The notes under the pieces are model-generated. The model was not told the origin of the DNA. It saw nothing but the letters and a program-made list of their open reading frames with translations, and did not search any database. This document shows, one piece after another, positions 1 to 6,332 of a DNA stretch of 13,444 bases; position 1 is the stretch's first letter; each line of letters opens with the position of its first letter. Source of the stretch: JBBQSN01 sp038213835 (GTDB lineage: Bacteria > Actinomycetota > Actinomycetes > Actinomycetales > CAWJMD01). The translations under genes and the position numbers were made by a program. The stretch spans positions 1 through 13,444 of the forward strand of contig JBBQSN010000094.1 of assembly GCA_038213835.1 (NCBI GenBank). The letters are read 5' to 3'.

Positions 1-62
1 AACCACCAGCGCAGGGTGCCGCGCGAGGGCTGCCCGGCGCTGTCGTGCGATGGCGTGGTCAC
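1..62 (-). CDS. possible start of an unidentified minus-strand gene (runs off window)
   Basis: A GTG on the minus strand at 62-60 overlaps the TGA stop of the exporter remnant (61-59) in a GTGA arrangement typical of translationally coupled actinobacterial genes. The frame stays open to the window edge for 20 codons, reading VTTPSHDSAGQPSRGTLRWW. A hydrophilic N-terminus followed by a basic/aromatic stretch could precede a membrane segment, but too little is visible to assign a family. No convincing ribosome binding site precedes it, as would be acceptable for a coupled gene. If real, it was once co-transcribed with the now broken exporter. It could equally be chance open frame. Confidence 0.3.
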   Translation of the reverse strand, partial: MTTPSHDSAGQPSRGTLRWW

Positions 63-545
63 CCCAGGAGTCTCGCCCAGGCCGCGGTGACTTGCCCCGG
101 CAGGCTGGCCAGCGCGCTCGCGACCACGACCACCCCGAGCCCGACCAGCTGGACGACCTGCAGCGGCTGGGACAGCAGGGCCCACCCGGCGAGCGCGGCG
201 GCGGCGGGCTCCAGGCTCATCAGGACGCCGAAGGTGGCGGCGGACAGGGTGGGCAGCGCGCGCAGCTCCAGTGCGTACGGCACGGCGGACGACAGCAGGC
301 CCAGGACCACCCCGAGGGCCAGCACGCGGGGCGACAGCAGGCGTGCCTCGGCGGTGACGACCTCGGCGGTGACGACCCCGGCGGGGAGGGCCACGAGGGC
401 AGCCAGGGCCGTGGCCGCCCCCAGCGCGGCGCGTCTGAGGACAGCAAGCCGGCCGCCTGGCCGGCCAGGATGCACAGCGCCCAGAAGGCCGCCCGCGGCG
501 AGCGCGAGGAGGACACCGACCGGGTCGAGCCAGGAGCCGGCGCCT
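59..545 (-). pseudogene. EamA/DMT-family exporter, 3' half, frameshifted remnant
   Basis: About 160 codons match the second EamA domain of RhtA-type drug/metabolite or amino-acid exporters. It starts near LDPVGVLLALAAG, then reads AFWALCILAGQAAG, and continues through LGAATALAALVALP. It ends with the very typical stretch PYALELRALPTLSAATFGVL, MSLEPAAAALAGWALL and VQLVGLGVVVVASALA. The middle part (about 430-490) is only sensible in a different minus frame from the flanks. One extra base near 487-496 turns the expected AAG-AFW into AAGGLLG, and a second indel near 422-436 restores the frame. The first EamA domain and the start codon are missing, since homology stops near 545. A 15-bp tandem duplication adds a repeated VVTAE. 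I infer a non-functional membrane protein. Two sequencing errors could explain the frameshifts but not the missing N-terminal half. Confidence 0.75.
347..376. repeat. 15-bp perfect tandem duplication inside the exporter remnant
   Basis: The 15-mer CTCGGCGGTGACGAC occurs twice in direct succession (347-361 and 362-376). It is in phase with the exporter frame and doubles the peptide VVTAE. Replication slippage is the likely cause, and it fits a gene no longer under strict selection. Confidence 0.85.
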
Positions 546-571
546 CCGGTGACACCGGTGAGAGGGGCGGG

Positions 572-673
572 TTGGCCGCCCTGCCGCGCGGGCACCTGCT
601 CGCCGGGCGCACCGAGCTCACCCTCGACGACCTGGCGGACGAGCCGATCACGGTCAACCGCGTGGGAGGCATC
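572..673 (+). pseudogene. LysR-type transcriptional regulator, internal fragment
   Basis: The plus frame reads LAALPRGHLLAGRTELTLDD and then LADEPITVNRVGGITHA. This matches the stretch in the effector-binding domain of LysR regulators (LPxxHPLAGRxxVxLxDLADEP, roughly residues 150-200 of a 300-residue family). There is no helix-turn-helix part upstream, because exporter sequence begins immediately to the left on the other strand. The frame ends in a stop at 716-718 without the rest of the domain. This is therefore an internal piece only. Its head-to-head position against the exporter remnant suggests the original was the divergently transcribed regulator of that exporter. The family call rests on about 35 residues. 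Confidence 0.55.
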
Positions 674-683
674 ACCCACGCGG

Positions 684-1466
684 TCACGCGGAGGCCGAGC
701 GGTTCCCCTCCTGGCTGAAGACCGACCGCGGACGCTCTCGCCGCACCCCGTCGACCTCGACGTCGACCAGCTCGTCGTAGAAGGCCACCCGACCGGCGAC
801 GGCCGCCACGGCCGGCAGCGGGTCGGCGTACGACCAGGCGATGCCGGTCACGGCGTCCTGGTCGGCGGCGGGCAGGTCCCAGTAGTCGTTCGCGAAACCC
901 TTGTATGGGCAGTGGCTGGACCCCGCGCCGGGCGTCAGCAGGTCCAGACGGACGTCCTCGCGCGGCAGGTAGAAGCGGGTCGGCAGGTCGGTCTCGAACA
1001 GCAGGACGGGGTGTCGGGAGTCGGCCAGGACCACCCCGTCCCGCCGGACCACCACGTGCCGTGAGCTCGGCAGCGCGTCGATGCGCTTGCGGGGGTCGCG
1101 CGGGTGGCTGCGGACCTCTTCGTCCTCCTCGAGCCAGCGGTCCAGCACGCCCGGCCGCCAGCTCAGCACGATCCGTCCCGCCAGGGCCGGGTCGTCGCGC
1201 ACCCAGGCGGCGTGCGGCACTGTCCGGTCGCCCACCCGGAGGTCGAACCACTGCGAGACAGGCCCCTTGGGCTGGAAGAAGAAGGGATCGGCCGGGCCGG
1301 GGGTGGCGCTGGGGTGCAGCAGGTCGGTGCGCACGTCGGCGGGATCGAAGGCGTAGGCCGGGACGGGGAAGACGTCCTCCCAGAACAGCAGGGGTGCCAG
1401 GCTGTCGACCACGACGACGCCCGCGCACTCGGCCCTGACCCACCGCTGGCTCGGCTCGGTCCTCAC
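684..1466 (-). CDS. DUF427 domain-containing protein (two DUF427 copies)
   Basis: A 260-residue soluble protein with no signal peptide or membrane segment. The second half is a clear DUF427 unit: VVLADSRHPVLLFE (about 145-158), FYLPREDVRLDLL (165-177), CPYKGFANDYWD (186-197), then IAWSYADPLPAVAAVAGRVAFY (209-230). The first half repeats the pattern with weaker conservation: VVVDSLAPLLFWE, DPADVRTDLL (about 41-50) and a QPKGPVSQWFDL (65-76) that lacks the CPxKG cysteine. Two-copy DUF427 proteins of about 250 residues are common in actinobacteria, and their biochemical role is not established. The start is the GTG at 1466-1464, preceded on the minus strand by AGGAAG about 10 nt upstream. It is divergent from the hydrolase gene, with 148 bp between start codons. 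Its stop lies just beside the LysR fragment. Confidence 0.85.
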   Translation of the reverse strand: MRTEPSQRWVRAECAGVVVVDSLAPLLFWEDVFPVPAYAFDPADVRTDLLHPSATPGPADPFFFQPKGPVSQWFDLRVGDRTVPHAAWVRDDPALAGRIVLSWRPGVLDRWLEEDEEVRSHPRDPRKRIDALPSSRHVVVRRDGVVLADSRHPVLLFETDLPTRFYLPREDVRLDLLTPGAGSSHCPYKGFANDYWDLPAADQDAVTGIAWSYADPLPAVAAVAGRVAFYDELVDVEVDGVRRERPRSVFSQEGNRSASA

Positions 1467-1614
1467 GACGCACCTGCTTCCTGTGGCCCTTGCGCCATGG
1501 TGCTCCTGGCCGCCGCCGGCGACAAGGGTCGTGGCCGCACGGGGTGCGGGCCACGCAGAGGCGTCCTACCGTCGTGACGAAACGTCAACCACACCGATGC
1601 GAAGGAGCACCACC
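1467..1614. promoter_or_regulatory. shared divergent promoter region of DUF427 and hydrolase genes
   Basis: This 148-bp spacer must hold the promoters of both divergent genes. On the plus strand TACCGT at 1567-1572 fits a -10 element (TAnnnT) 42 bp before the hydrolase start, but the -35 region is weak. On the minus strand TTGACG at 1588-1583 resembles a -35, but no good -10 sits at the right distance. A palindrome lies at 1575-1587. No other gene is seen here. Confidence 0.4.
1575..1587. promoter_or_regulatory. palindrome TGACGAAACGTCA, candidate operator
   Basis: A perfect inverted repeat has TGACG arms around an AAA centre. It sits just downstream of the TACCGT -10-like element, where the hydrolase transcript would begin, and it overlaps the TTGACG -35-like element of the opposite strand. 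A dimeric repressor bound here could control both divergent genes. This is inference; a 13-bp palindrome can also occur by chance in such GC-rich sequence. Confidence 0.3.
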
Positions 1615-2454
1615 GTGTCCACGACCGTCACGTCCACTGCCGGCTCGTCCCCCGTCTCGCTGCACGTCGAGGACTCCGGCGGCGACGGACGTCCCGTCGT
1701 CCTGATCCACGGGTGGCCGCTCGACGCCGACTCCTGGGCCCACCAGGTGCCGGCCCTGACGGGTGCCGGGTACCGCGTGGTGTCCTACGACCGCCGCGGG
1801 TTCGGCCGCTCGGACAAGCCCGAGGACGGCTACGACTACGACACCTTCGCCGCTGACCTCGACGCCGTCCTCGACACGCTCGACCTGCGGGACGCGACGC
1901 TCGTGGGCTTCTCGATGGGTGGTGGAGAGGTGGCCCGCTACATCGGCACCCGCGGCACGGACCGGGTGCGCGCGGTCGCCTTCCTGTCGTCCGTGCCGCC
2001 GTACCTGTTCAAGACCGAGGACAACCCCGACGGTGGCGTCGAGGAGGACCTGGTCCAGGGCATGCAGGGCGGGATCCGCGAGGACCGCCGCGCCTTCTTC
2101 GACAGCTTCGCCACGAGCTTCTACAGCGCGGGCGACGACCTCAAGGTCGACCAGGCCGAGCTGGACGGGTTCCAACGGATGCAGGCTCCTGCCACGGACG
2201 AGGCCGTCCTCGCGTGCATCGACGCCTTCGCCCGCACCGACTTCCGCGCCGACCTGGAGAAGGTCGACGTGCCCGTCCTGGTCGTGCACGGCGACTCCGA
2301 CGGCATCGTGCCGTTCGAGGTGAGCGGCAAGCGCACCGCCGAGGGCGCCTCCGGCAGCACGCTCGTCGTGGTGGAGGAGGGCCCGCACGGAATCACCGCG
2401 AGCCACAGCGACCTGGTCAACGAGGCCCTGGTGGACTTCCTCGCCGCGAACTGA
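1615..2454 (+). CDS. alpha/beta hydrolase, non-heme haloperoxidase-like
   Basis: A 279-residue cytoplasmic alpha/beta-hydrolase of the cofactor-free haloperoxidase/esterase group, usual length for the family. Visible are the oxyanion-hole motif HGWPL (32-36), SYDRRGFGRSDKP (57-69), the nucleophile elbow GFSMGGGE with Ser100, the acid HGDSDGIVPFE with Asp229, and the catalytic histidine in GPHG (His259). The order Ser-Asp-His and the phrase GFSMGGGEVARY are characteristic of chloroperoxidase-type members. These usually act as esterases or perhydrolases, with halogenation a side activity; the physiological substrate is unknown. The start is the GTG at 1615, because GAAGGAG at 1601-1607 lies 7 nt upstream. 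An ATG at 1597 is in frame but would lie upstream of that site. It is divergent from the DUF427 gene and seems monocistronic. Confidence 0.9.
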   Translation: MSTTVTSTAGSSPVSLHVEDSGGDGRPVVLIHGWPLDADSWAHQVPALTGAGYRVVSYDRRGFGRSDKPEDGYDYDTFAADLDAVLDTLDLRDATLVGFSMGGGEVARYIGTRGTDRVRAVAFLSSVPPYLFKTEDNPDGGVEEDLVQGMQGGIREDRRAFFDSFATSFYSAGDDLKVDQAELDGFQRMQAPATDEAVLACIDAFARTDFRADLEKVDVPVLVVHGDSDGIVPFEVSGKRTAEGASGSTLVVVEEGPHGITASHSDLVNEALVDFLAAN

Positions 2455-2580
2455 CGAGGGTCCGGGCCCACACCTCGGTCCCGGCGGTGACGTACCCGAA
2501 CACGGTCGTGGCCTGCTCGGCGTCGTCGAGCCGCCACGGCCGCAGGACCAGACGGCCCGGTCGGATCCATCCCTGAACAC
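2455..2580 (-). pseudogene. GNAT acetyltransferase N-terminal remnant
   Basis: One minus-strand frame reads GWIRPGRLVLRPWRLDDAEQ and then ATTVFGYVTAGTEVWARTL. The segment GRLVLRPWRLDDAEQA is very like the first strand and helix of RimJ/RimL-type GNAT N-acetyltransferases (RLxLRPWxxxDAE). The frame has no proper start codon, and after about 40 residues it runs into the 3' end of the hydrolase gene on the other strand. The acetyl-CoA binding core is therefore absent. I read this as the leftover 5' piece of a deleted gene. The match is short, so coincidence cannot be excluded. Confidence 0.45.
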
Positions 2581-2594
2581 CTACTTTCGGACCC

Positions 2595-2623
2595 TTGTGC
2601 GTCCGACGGGACGGCCCTACCGT
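2595..2623 (+). promoter_or_regulatory. sigma70-like promoter of the S33 peptidase gene
   Basis: TTGTGC (2595-2600) and TACCGT (2618-2623) are separated by exactly 17 bp, a good housekeeping sigma-factor spacing. Transcription would begin near 2630, giving a leader of about 50 nt before the ATG at 2682. The same CCTACCGTC core occurs upstream of the hydrolase gene. Confidence 0.55.
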
Positions 2624-2681
2624 CCTCGGTGACGTCGACCCGTCCAACCGGGTGCGGGGGCGTCCTCGGGGTGGAGGTCGG

Positions 2682-4403
2682 ATGTCACGGACGCGGTGGA
2701 TCGCTGTGCTGGCTGCGGGGGCGTTGGCCCTCCCGATGGCGCTGGCGTCCGCCGCGTCGGGGGTGCCCTCGGACGGCGGGGGGACCGGCCGCGCGACCGT
2801 CCCCGTCCTCGACTGGTCCGAGTGCGGCGACGACTTCGGCGGCGGCGAGGGGCCGAAGGGCACGACCTTCTCGTGCACCTGGGCGACCGTCCCGCTCGAC
2901 TACGACAAGCCGCGCGGCGCCACGATCCAGGTGGCCCTGAAGCGGTTGGAGGCGGCGCGGCCGGACCGCAAGATCGGCACGCTGTTCCTCAACCCCGGCG
3001 GCCCGGGCGGTTCCGGCGTCGACTTCGCCTCCTACGCCTGGGCGCTGTTCCCGAAGTCGGTGCTGAACCGCTTCGACGTCGTCGGGTTCGACCCGCGGGG
3101 CGTCGCGCGCAGCAACCCGCTGGTCTGCTTCGAGTCGTTCCAGCAGCTCGAACGCACCTTCGCCGGCGTGCCCGGCTTCCCGATCGACCGGCAGGAGTAC
3201 CGGCTGATCGACAGGGCGCAGAACCGCTACACCCAGATCTGCGACAAGAACGCCGGCGCGATCATCGACCACATGTCGACCGCCGACGTGGCGCGTGACC
3301 TCGACCTGCTGCGCCAGGCGGTCGGCGACGAGGGCCTCACGTACGCGGGCTACTCCTACGGCAGCCAGCTGGGCAGCACCTACGCGAACCTGTTCCCGGA
3401 CAACGTCCGCGCGCTGGTCGTCGACGGCGTGCTCGACCCGGTGGCGTGGACCACCGGCCGCACCAGGGCCGACGCGAAGCAGCCGTTCTCGTCCCGGCTG
3501 GGCAGCGACGTCGGTGCCTCCGACTCGCTCCAGCAGTTCTTCGCGCTCTGCGAGCAGGCCGGTCCCGAGTCCTGCTCGCTCGCGGAGCAGGGTGACCCCG
3601 AGACGGTGTACGACGACACCATGGCCGCGCTGCGCGAGGAGCCGGTGCGGATCGACCTCGGTGGCGGCTTCATCATCGAGCTCACCTACCAGGACGTCGT
3701 CGGCTTCAGTCTCGGCACCTTCTACTCCCCGTACGGCTGGGGCGGCCTCGCCTTCATCGTGAGCCTGGCGGCCGGGGCTGCCGGCGTCGCCCCGCCGGTC
3801 GAGCTGCCGGACCCGGCTGCCGCGTCCCGGGTCGCCGCCTTCGCCGGCGCGCCCATGCCGCAGACCTACGAGGGCTTCGACGGCGTGGCGTGCTCGGACT
3901 CGGTCAACCCCGCGGACCGCCAGGCCTGGTGGACGGCCGGGAAGGCCCGCGACCGGGTCGCGCCGTACTTCGGGAGCCTCTGGACCTGGGCCTCGGCCGC
4001 CTGCGCCACCTGGCCGGGGCAGGCCGCCGACCGGTACATGGGTCCGTGGACCGCCAAGACGTCGGCGCCGGTGCTCGTGGTCGGCAACACCTACGACCCG
4101 GCGACGCCCTACAGCGGTGCCCAGGCCGTGGCCGGGCTGCTGCCGGGCTCGCGGTTGCTGTCGGTGGTGGGCTGGGGCCACACCTCGCTCGGATTCAGCA
4201 CCTGCGCCGACGCCGCGGTGGCGCGCTACCTGGTCTCGACCCGGCTGCCCGCCGCCGGCACCCGGTGCGCGTTCGACGTGACCCCGTTCGAGGACGGAGC
4301 GGCACAGCCGGAGGCGGCCCGGGCCGTTGCCGACGACCGGGCCGCGGCCCTGCGCGAGGCCCGCGAGATCATCACCGGCCCGCTGCCGGGCGGGGTCGGC
4401 TGA
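2682..4403 (+). CDS. secreted alpha/beta hydrolase, S33 tripeptidyl-aminopeptidase (TAP/SlpD-SlpE) type
   Basis: A 573-residue exported serine hydrolase of peptidase family S33 that probably trims short peptides from the N-terminus outside the cell. The N-terminus (MSRTRW, then a hydrophobic run from about 6 to 22 and ALASA-ASG) is a signal peptide, with likely cleavage near residue 24. Catalytic features are the oxyanion loop NPGGPGGSG (104-112), FDPRGVARS (136-144), the nucleophile in GYSYGSQLG (Ser225), the acid in NTYDPATPY (Asp472) and the histidine in GWGHTSL (His500). The last ~100 residues form the TAP-like C-terminal domain. Several cysteines (for example in SCTW, VCFE, ICDK, LCE and SCSL) suit an extracytoplasmic, disulfide-bonded protein. 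The ATG at 2682 is chosen because GGAGG sits at 2673-2677 and the signal peptide begins there; upstream frame overlaps the promoter. The substrate is not predictable from sequence. Confidence 0.9.
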   Translation: MSRTRWIAVLAAGALALPMALASAASGVPSDGGGTGRATVPVLDWSECGDDFGGGEGPKGTTFSCTWATVPLDYDKPRGATIQVALKRLEAARPDRKIGTLFLNPGGPGGSGVDFASYAWALFPKSVLNRFDVVGFDPRGVARSNPLVCFESFQQLERTFAGVPGFPIDRQEYRLIDRAQNRYTQICDKNAGAIIDHMSTADVARDLDLLRQAVGDEGLTYAGYSYGSQLGSTYANLFPDNVRALVVDGVLDPVAWTTGRTRADAKQPFSSRLGSDVGASDSLQQFFALCEQAGPESCSLAEQGDPETVYDDTMAALREEPVRIDLGGGFIIELTYQDVVGFSLGTFYSPYGWGGLAFIVSLAAGAAGVAPPVELPDPAAASRVAAFAGAPMPQTYEGFDGVACSDSVNPADRQAWWTAGKARDRVAPYFGSLWTWASAACATWPGQAADRYMGPWTAKTSAPVLVVGNTYDPATPYSGAQAVAGLLPGSRLLSVVGWGHTSLGFSTCADAAVARYLVSTRLPAAGTRCAFDVTPFEDGAAQPEAARAVADDRAAALREAREIITGPLPGGVG

Positions 4404-4427
4404 CCCCTCCCGAGCGAGCTGATCGAC

Positions 4428-4471
4428 GTCGGCGGCTGGCCCCCAGGACGAGCGGGGGGTCAGCCGCCGAC
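4428..4471 (+). terminator. strong hairpin after the S33 peptidase gene
   Basis: GTCGGCGGCTGGCCCCC (4428-4444) pairs with GGGGGTCAGCCGCCGAC (4455-4471). The 17-bp stem has a single G-U wobble and a 10-nt loop. It begins 24 nt after the peptidase stop and lies before the fumarylacetoacetase gene, the expected place for a terminator. No T-run follows, which is common for actinobacterial terminators, so transcript-end stabilisation is an alternative role. Confidence 0.6.
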
Positions 4472-4492
4472 TCGTCCGGATGCGCTGTCCAG

Positions 4493-4504
4493 GTGCTGCA
4501 GCAC
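4493..4504. promoter_or_regulatory. 12-bp perfect palindrome upstream of fumarylacetoacetase gene
   Basis: GTGCTGCAGCAC is self-complementary and lies about 104 bp before the fumarylacetoacetase start, within the 204-bp spacer after the peptidase gene. It could be an operator half of a catabolic regulator, but a single short GC-rich palindrome is weak evidence. The rest of the spacer holds the hairpin at 4428-4471 and a TAGGGT (4557-4562) that could serve as a -10 without a clear -35. Confidence 0.2.
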
Positions 4505-4607
4505 GGTGGCGCGTCGGTGAGCCCGAGGTGCCAAGCGGCGTCGTCGTCCCTGGCCATAGGGTCATCATGCTCCCGGCGCGCGCCGATGACACCTGGAGGA
4601 CCGCTCG

Positions 4608-5801
4608 ATGACGACGGCAGGCACGACCCGGATCGACGTCCCGGACGACTCGCTGTTCGGTCCGTGCAACCTGCCGTACGGCGTCGCCTCGGTGGCCGGT
4701 TCGGCCCCCCGGTGCGTCACCCGCCTCGGCGACCACGTCGTCGATCTCGCCTTCCTGCTGGGAGATGACGTCTTCGCCACCGGGTCGCTGAACGCCTTCA
4801 TGGCGCAGGGGCACCAGCGCTGGGTCGCGGTGCGCGCGGCGGTCGCCGAGGCGCTGGCGGGGGACGTCCCGGTCGAGGCGGTGCACGACCTCGCCGACGT
4901 CACCCTGCACCTGCCGTTCGAGGTGGCCGACTACGTCGACTACTACGCCTCCGAGCACCACGCCTCGAACCTCGGCCGGCTCTTCCGTCCGGACAACCCG
5001 GACCCGTTGATGCCCAACTGGAAGCACCTCCCCGTCGGGTACCACGGTCGGGCCGGGACGGTCGTCGTCTCCGGCACCGAGATCGTGCGCCCCTGCGGCC
5101 AGCGCAAGGGCCCGAGCGACCCCGTGCCGCGGTTCGGCCCGTCCGTCCGGCTCGACGTCGAGGCCGAGCTCGGCTTCGTGGTCGGGACGGGAACCGTTCT
5201 GGGAGAGAGAATCCCGGCGGACCGGGCGGACCAGTACATCTTCGGCGTCGTGCTGTTCAACGACTGGTCGGCCCGCGACATCCAGGCCTGGGAGTACGTC
5301 CCGCTCGGGCCGAACCTCGGCAAGTCGTTCGCCTCCACCGTCTCGCCGTGGGTGGTGCCGCTGCTGGCGCTGGCCGACGCCCGAATGGTCATCCCGCGGC
5401 AGGACCCGCCGCCGCTGCCCTACCTGGCGATGCAGGAGGTCTGGGGCCTCGACGTCGAGATGGCGATCGAGTGGAACGGCCAGGTGGTCTCCCGGCCGCC
5501 GTACCGCGAGATGTACTGGTCCCCCGCGCAGATGCTCGCCCACATGACCGTCAACGGCGCCTCCGCGCGCACCGGCGACCTGTTCGCGTCGGGCACGGTG
5601 TCGGGCCCGGACAAGGACACCCGCGGCGCGTTCATCGAGCTCACCTGGGGCGGCGCCGAACCGGTCGAGGTGAACGGCGAGGAGCGCACCTTCCTGCTCG
5701 ACGGCGACGAGGTCGTCATCACCGGCACCGCTCCGGGCGCGCAGGGCTCGCGGCTCGGCTTCGGCGAGGCGCGGGGGAAGGTCCTGCCGGCGCGCGGCTG
5801 A
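4608..5801 (+). CDS. fahA: fumarylacetoacetase
   Basis: A 397-residue cytosolic enzyme that hydrolyses 4-fumarylacetoacetate to fumarate and acetoacetate, the last step of tyrosine/phenylalanine breakdown through homogentisate. It has an N-terminal SH3-like domain (about 15-105; the SLFGPCNLPYGV opening is typical) and the FAH catalytic domain. By alignment to the mammalian enzyme, metal and active-site residues are kept: Asp111 and His118 in DYYASEHHASN, Glu185 and Glu187 in DVEAELGF, and Asp219 in NDWSARDIQ. PNWKHLPVGYHGRA (136-149) and WEYVPLGPNLGKSF (228-241) are also near-identical to family consensus. The ATG at 4608 follows GGAGGA (4595-4600) by 7 nt. The gene stands alone: no homogentisate dioxygenase, maleylacetoacetate isomerase or HPPD lies in the window. 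It converges on the CoA-binding gene with 4 bp between stops. Confidence 0.97.
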   Translation: MTTAGTTRIDVPDDSLFGPCNLPYGVASVAGSAPRCVTRLGDHVVDLAFLLGDDVFATGSLNAFMAQGHQRWVAVRAAVAEALAGDVPVEAVHDLADVTLHLPFEVADYVDYYASEHHASNLGRLFRPDNPDPLMPNWKHLPVGYHGRAGTVVVSGTEIVRPCGQRKGPSDPVPRFGPSVRLDVEAELGFVVGTGTVLGERIPADRADQYIFGVVLFNDWSARDIQAWEYVPLGPNLGKSFASTVSPWVVPLLALADARMVIPRQDPPPLPYLAMQEVWGLDVEMAIEWNGQVVSRPPYREMYWSPAQMLAHMTVNGASARTGDLFASGTVSGPDKDTRGAFIELTWGGAEPVEVNGEERTFLLDGDEVVITGTAPGAQGSRLGFGEARGKVLPARG

Positions 5802-5805
5802 GGCG

Positions 5806-6219
5806 TCAGCGACGTCCCCACTCGACCGCCGGGCAGGTGTCCATCACCATCGGCACGCCCGCGGCGGTGGCCCGCCCGAAGGCCGCCTCGTCGACCACGC
5901 CCAGCTGGAACCAGATGCCCTTCGCAGCGATCGCCACGGCCTGGTCGGCGAACTCGCCGGCCGCCTCGGAGCGCCGGAACACGTCGACGACGTCGACCGG
6001 GAACGGCACGTCGGCCAGCGTCGCGTAGCCCTGCTCCCCGAGGACCGTCGGCGCGTCGGGGTGCACGGGGACGATCCGCTTCCCGCGCTGCTGCAGCAGC
6101 TCGGCGATCCGGTACGCCGTCCTGCTCGGGTCGCCGGACAGCCCGACGACCGCCCAGGTCCGCAGGTCGTCGAGCATCAGGTCGATCGCGGCTGTCTCCT
6201 GCCAGGACGAGGTGCTCAC
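5806..6219 (-). CDS. CoA-binding protein (YccU-like, CoA_binding_2 family)
   Basis: A 137-residue single-domain Rossmann protein, normal length for the family. Signature segments in order are TWAVVGLSGDPSRTAYRIAE (21-40; the glycine-rich nucleotide loop), IVPVHPDAPTVLGEQGYATL (49-68), VDVVDVFRRSE (75-85), KGIWFQLGVVDEAA (100-113) and VPMVMDTCPAVEW (122-134). Members bind CoA through the same fold as the succinyl-CoA synthetase CoA site, but their cellular role is unclear. The start is the GTG at 6219-6217. No Shine-Dalgarno sequence is seen. TACCGT on the minus strand ends 6 nt before the GTG, so the mRNA may be leaderless, although no good -35 is visible. The gene is divergent from recC (113 bp apart) and convergent with fumarylacetoacetase. 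Confidence 0.92.
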   Translation of the reverse strand: MSTSSWQETAAIDLMLDDLRTWAVVGLSGDPSRTAYRIAELLQQRGKRIVPVHPDAPTVLGEQGYATLADVPFPVDVVDVFRRSEAAGEFADQAVAIAAKGIWFQLGVVDEAAFGRATAAGVPMVMDTCPAVEWGRR

Positions 6220-6332
6220 CCCAGGACGGTAGCCGCCGCGCGCGGAGCCTGCTGGTGGTGATCACCGCCACGACGTTCCGGCCCCGGCCCGGTGCGGTGC
6301 CTGCTGTCGGTGGGCACTGACAGACTCGCGGG

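Noticed and set aside
905..1577. Plus-strand open frames across the DUF427 gene
   Set aside because: They are arginine/proline-rich shadows of the minus-strand DUF427 gene, which has a clear start, ribosome binding site and conserved motifs.
4372..4557. 61-codon minus-strand frame starting MARDDDAAWHLG
   Set aside because: It has no recognisable family and no clear ribosome binding site, and it runs through the hairpin and into the peptidase 3' end.
2685..5543. Long minus-strand open frame opposite the peptidase and fumarylacetoacetase genes
   Set aside because: It crosses two well-recognised plus-strand genes and the intergenic hairpin, and its composition is that of a GC-rich shadow frame.
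6220..6332. SOS (LexA) box upstream of recC
   Set aside because: I looked for a GAAC-N4-GTTC-type actinobacterial LexA site and saw none in the 113-bp spacer.
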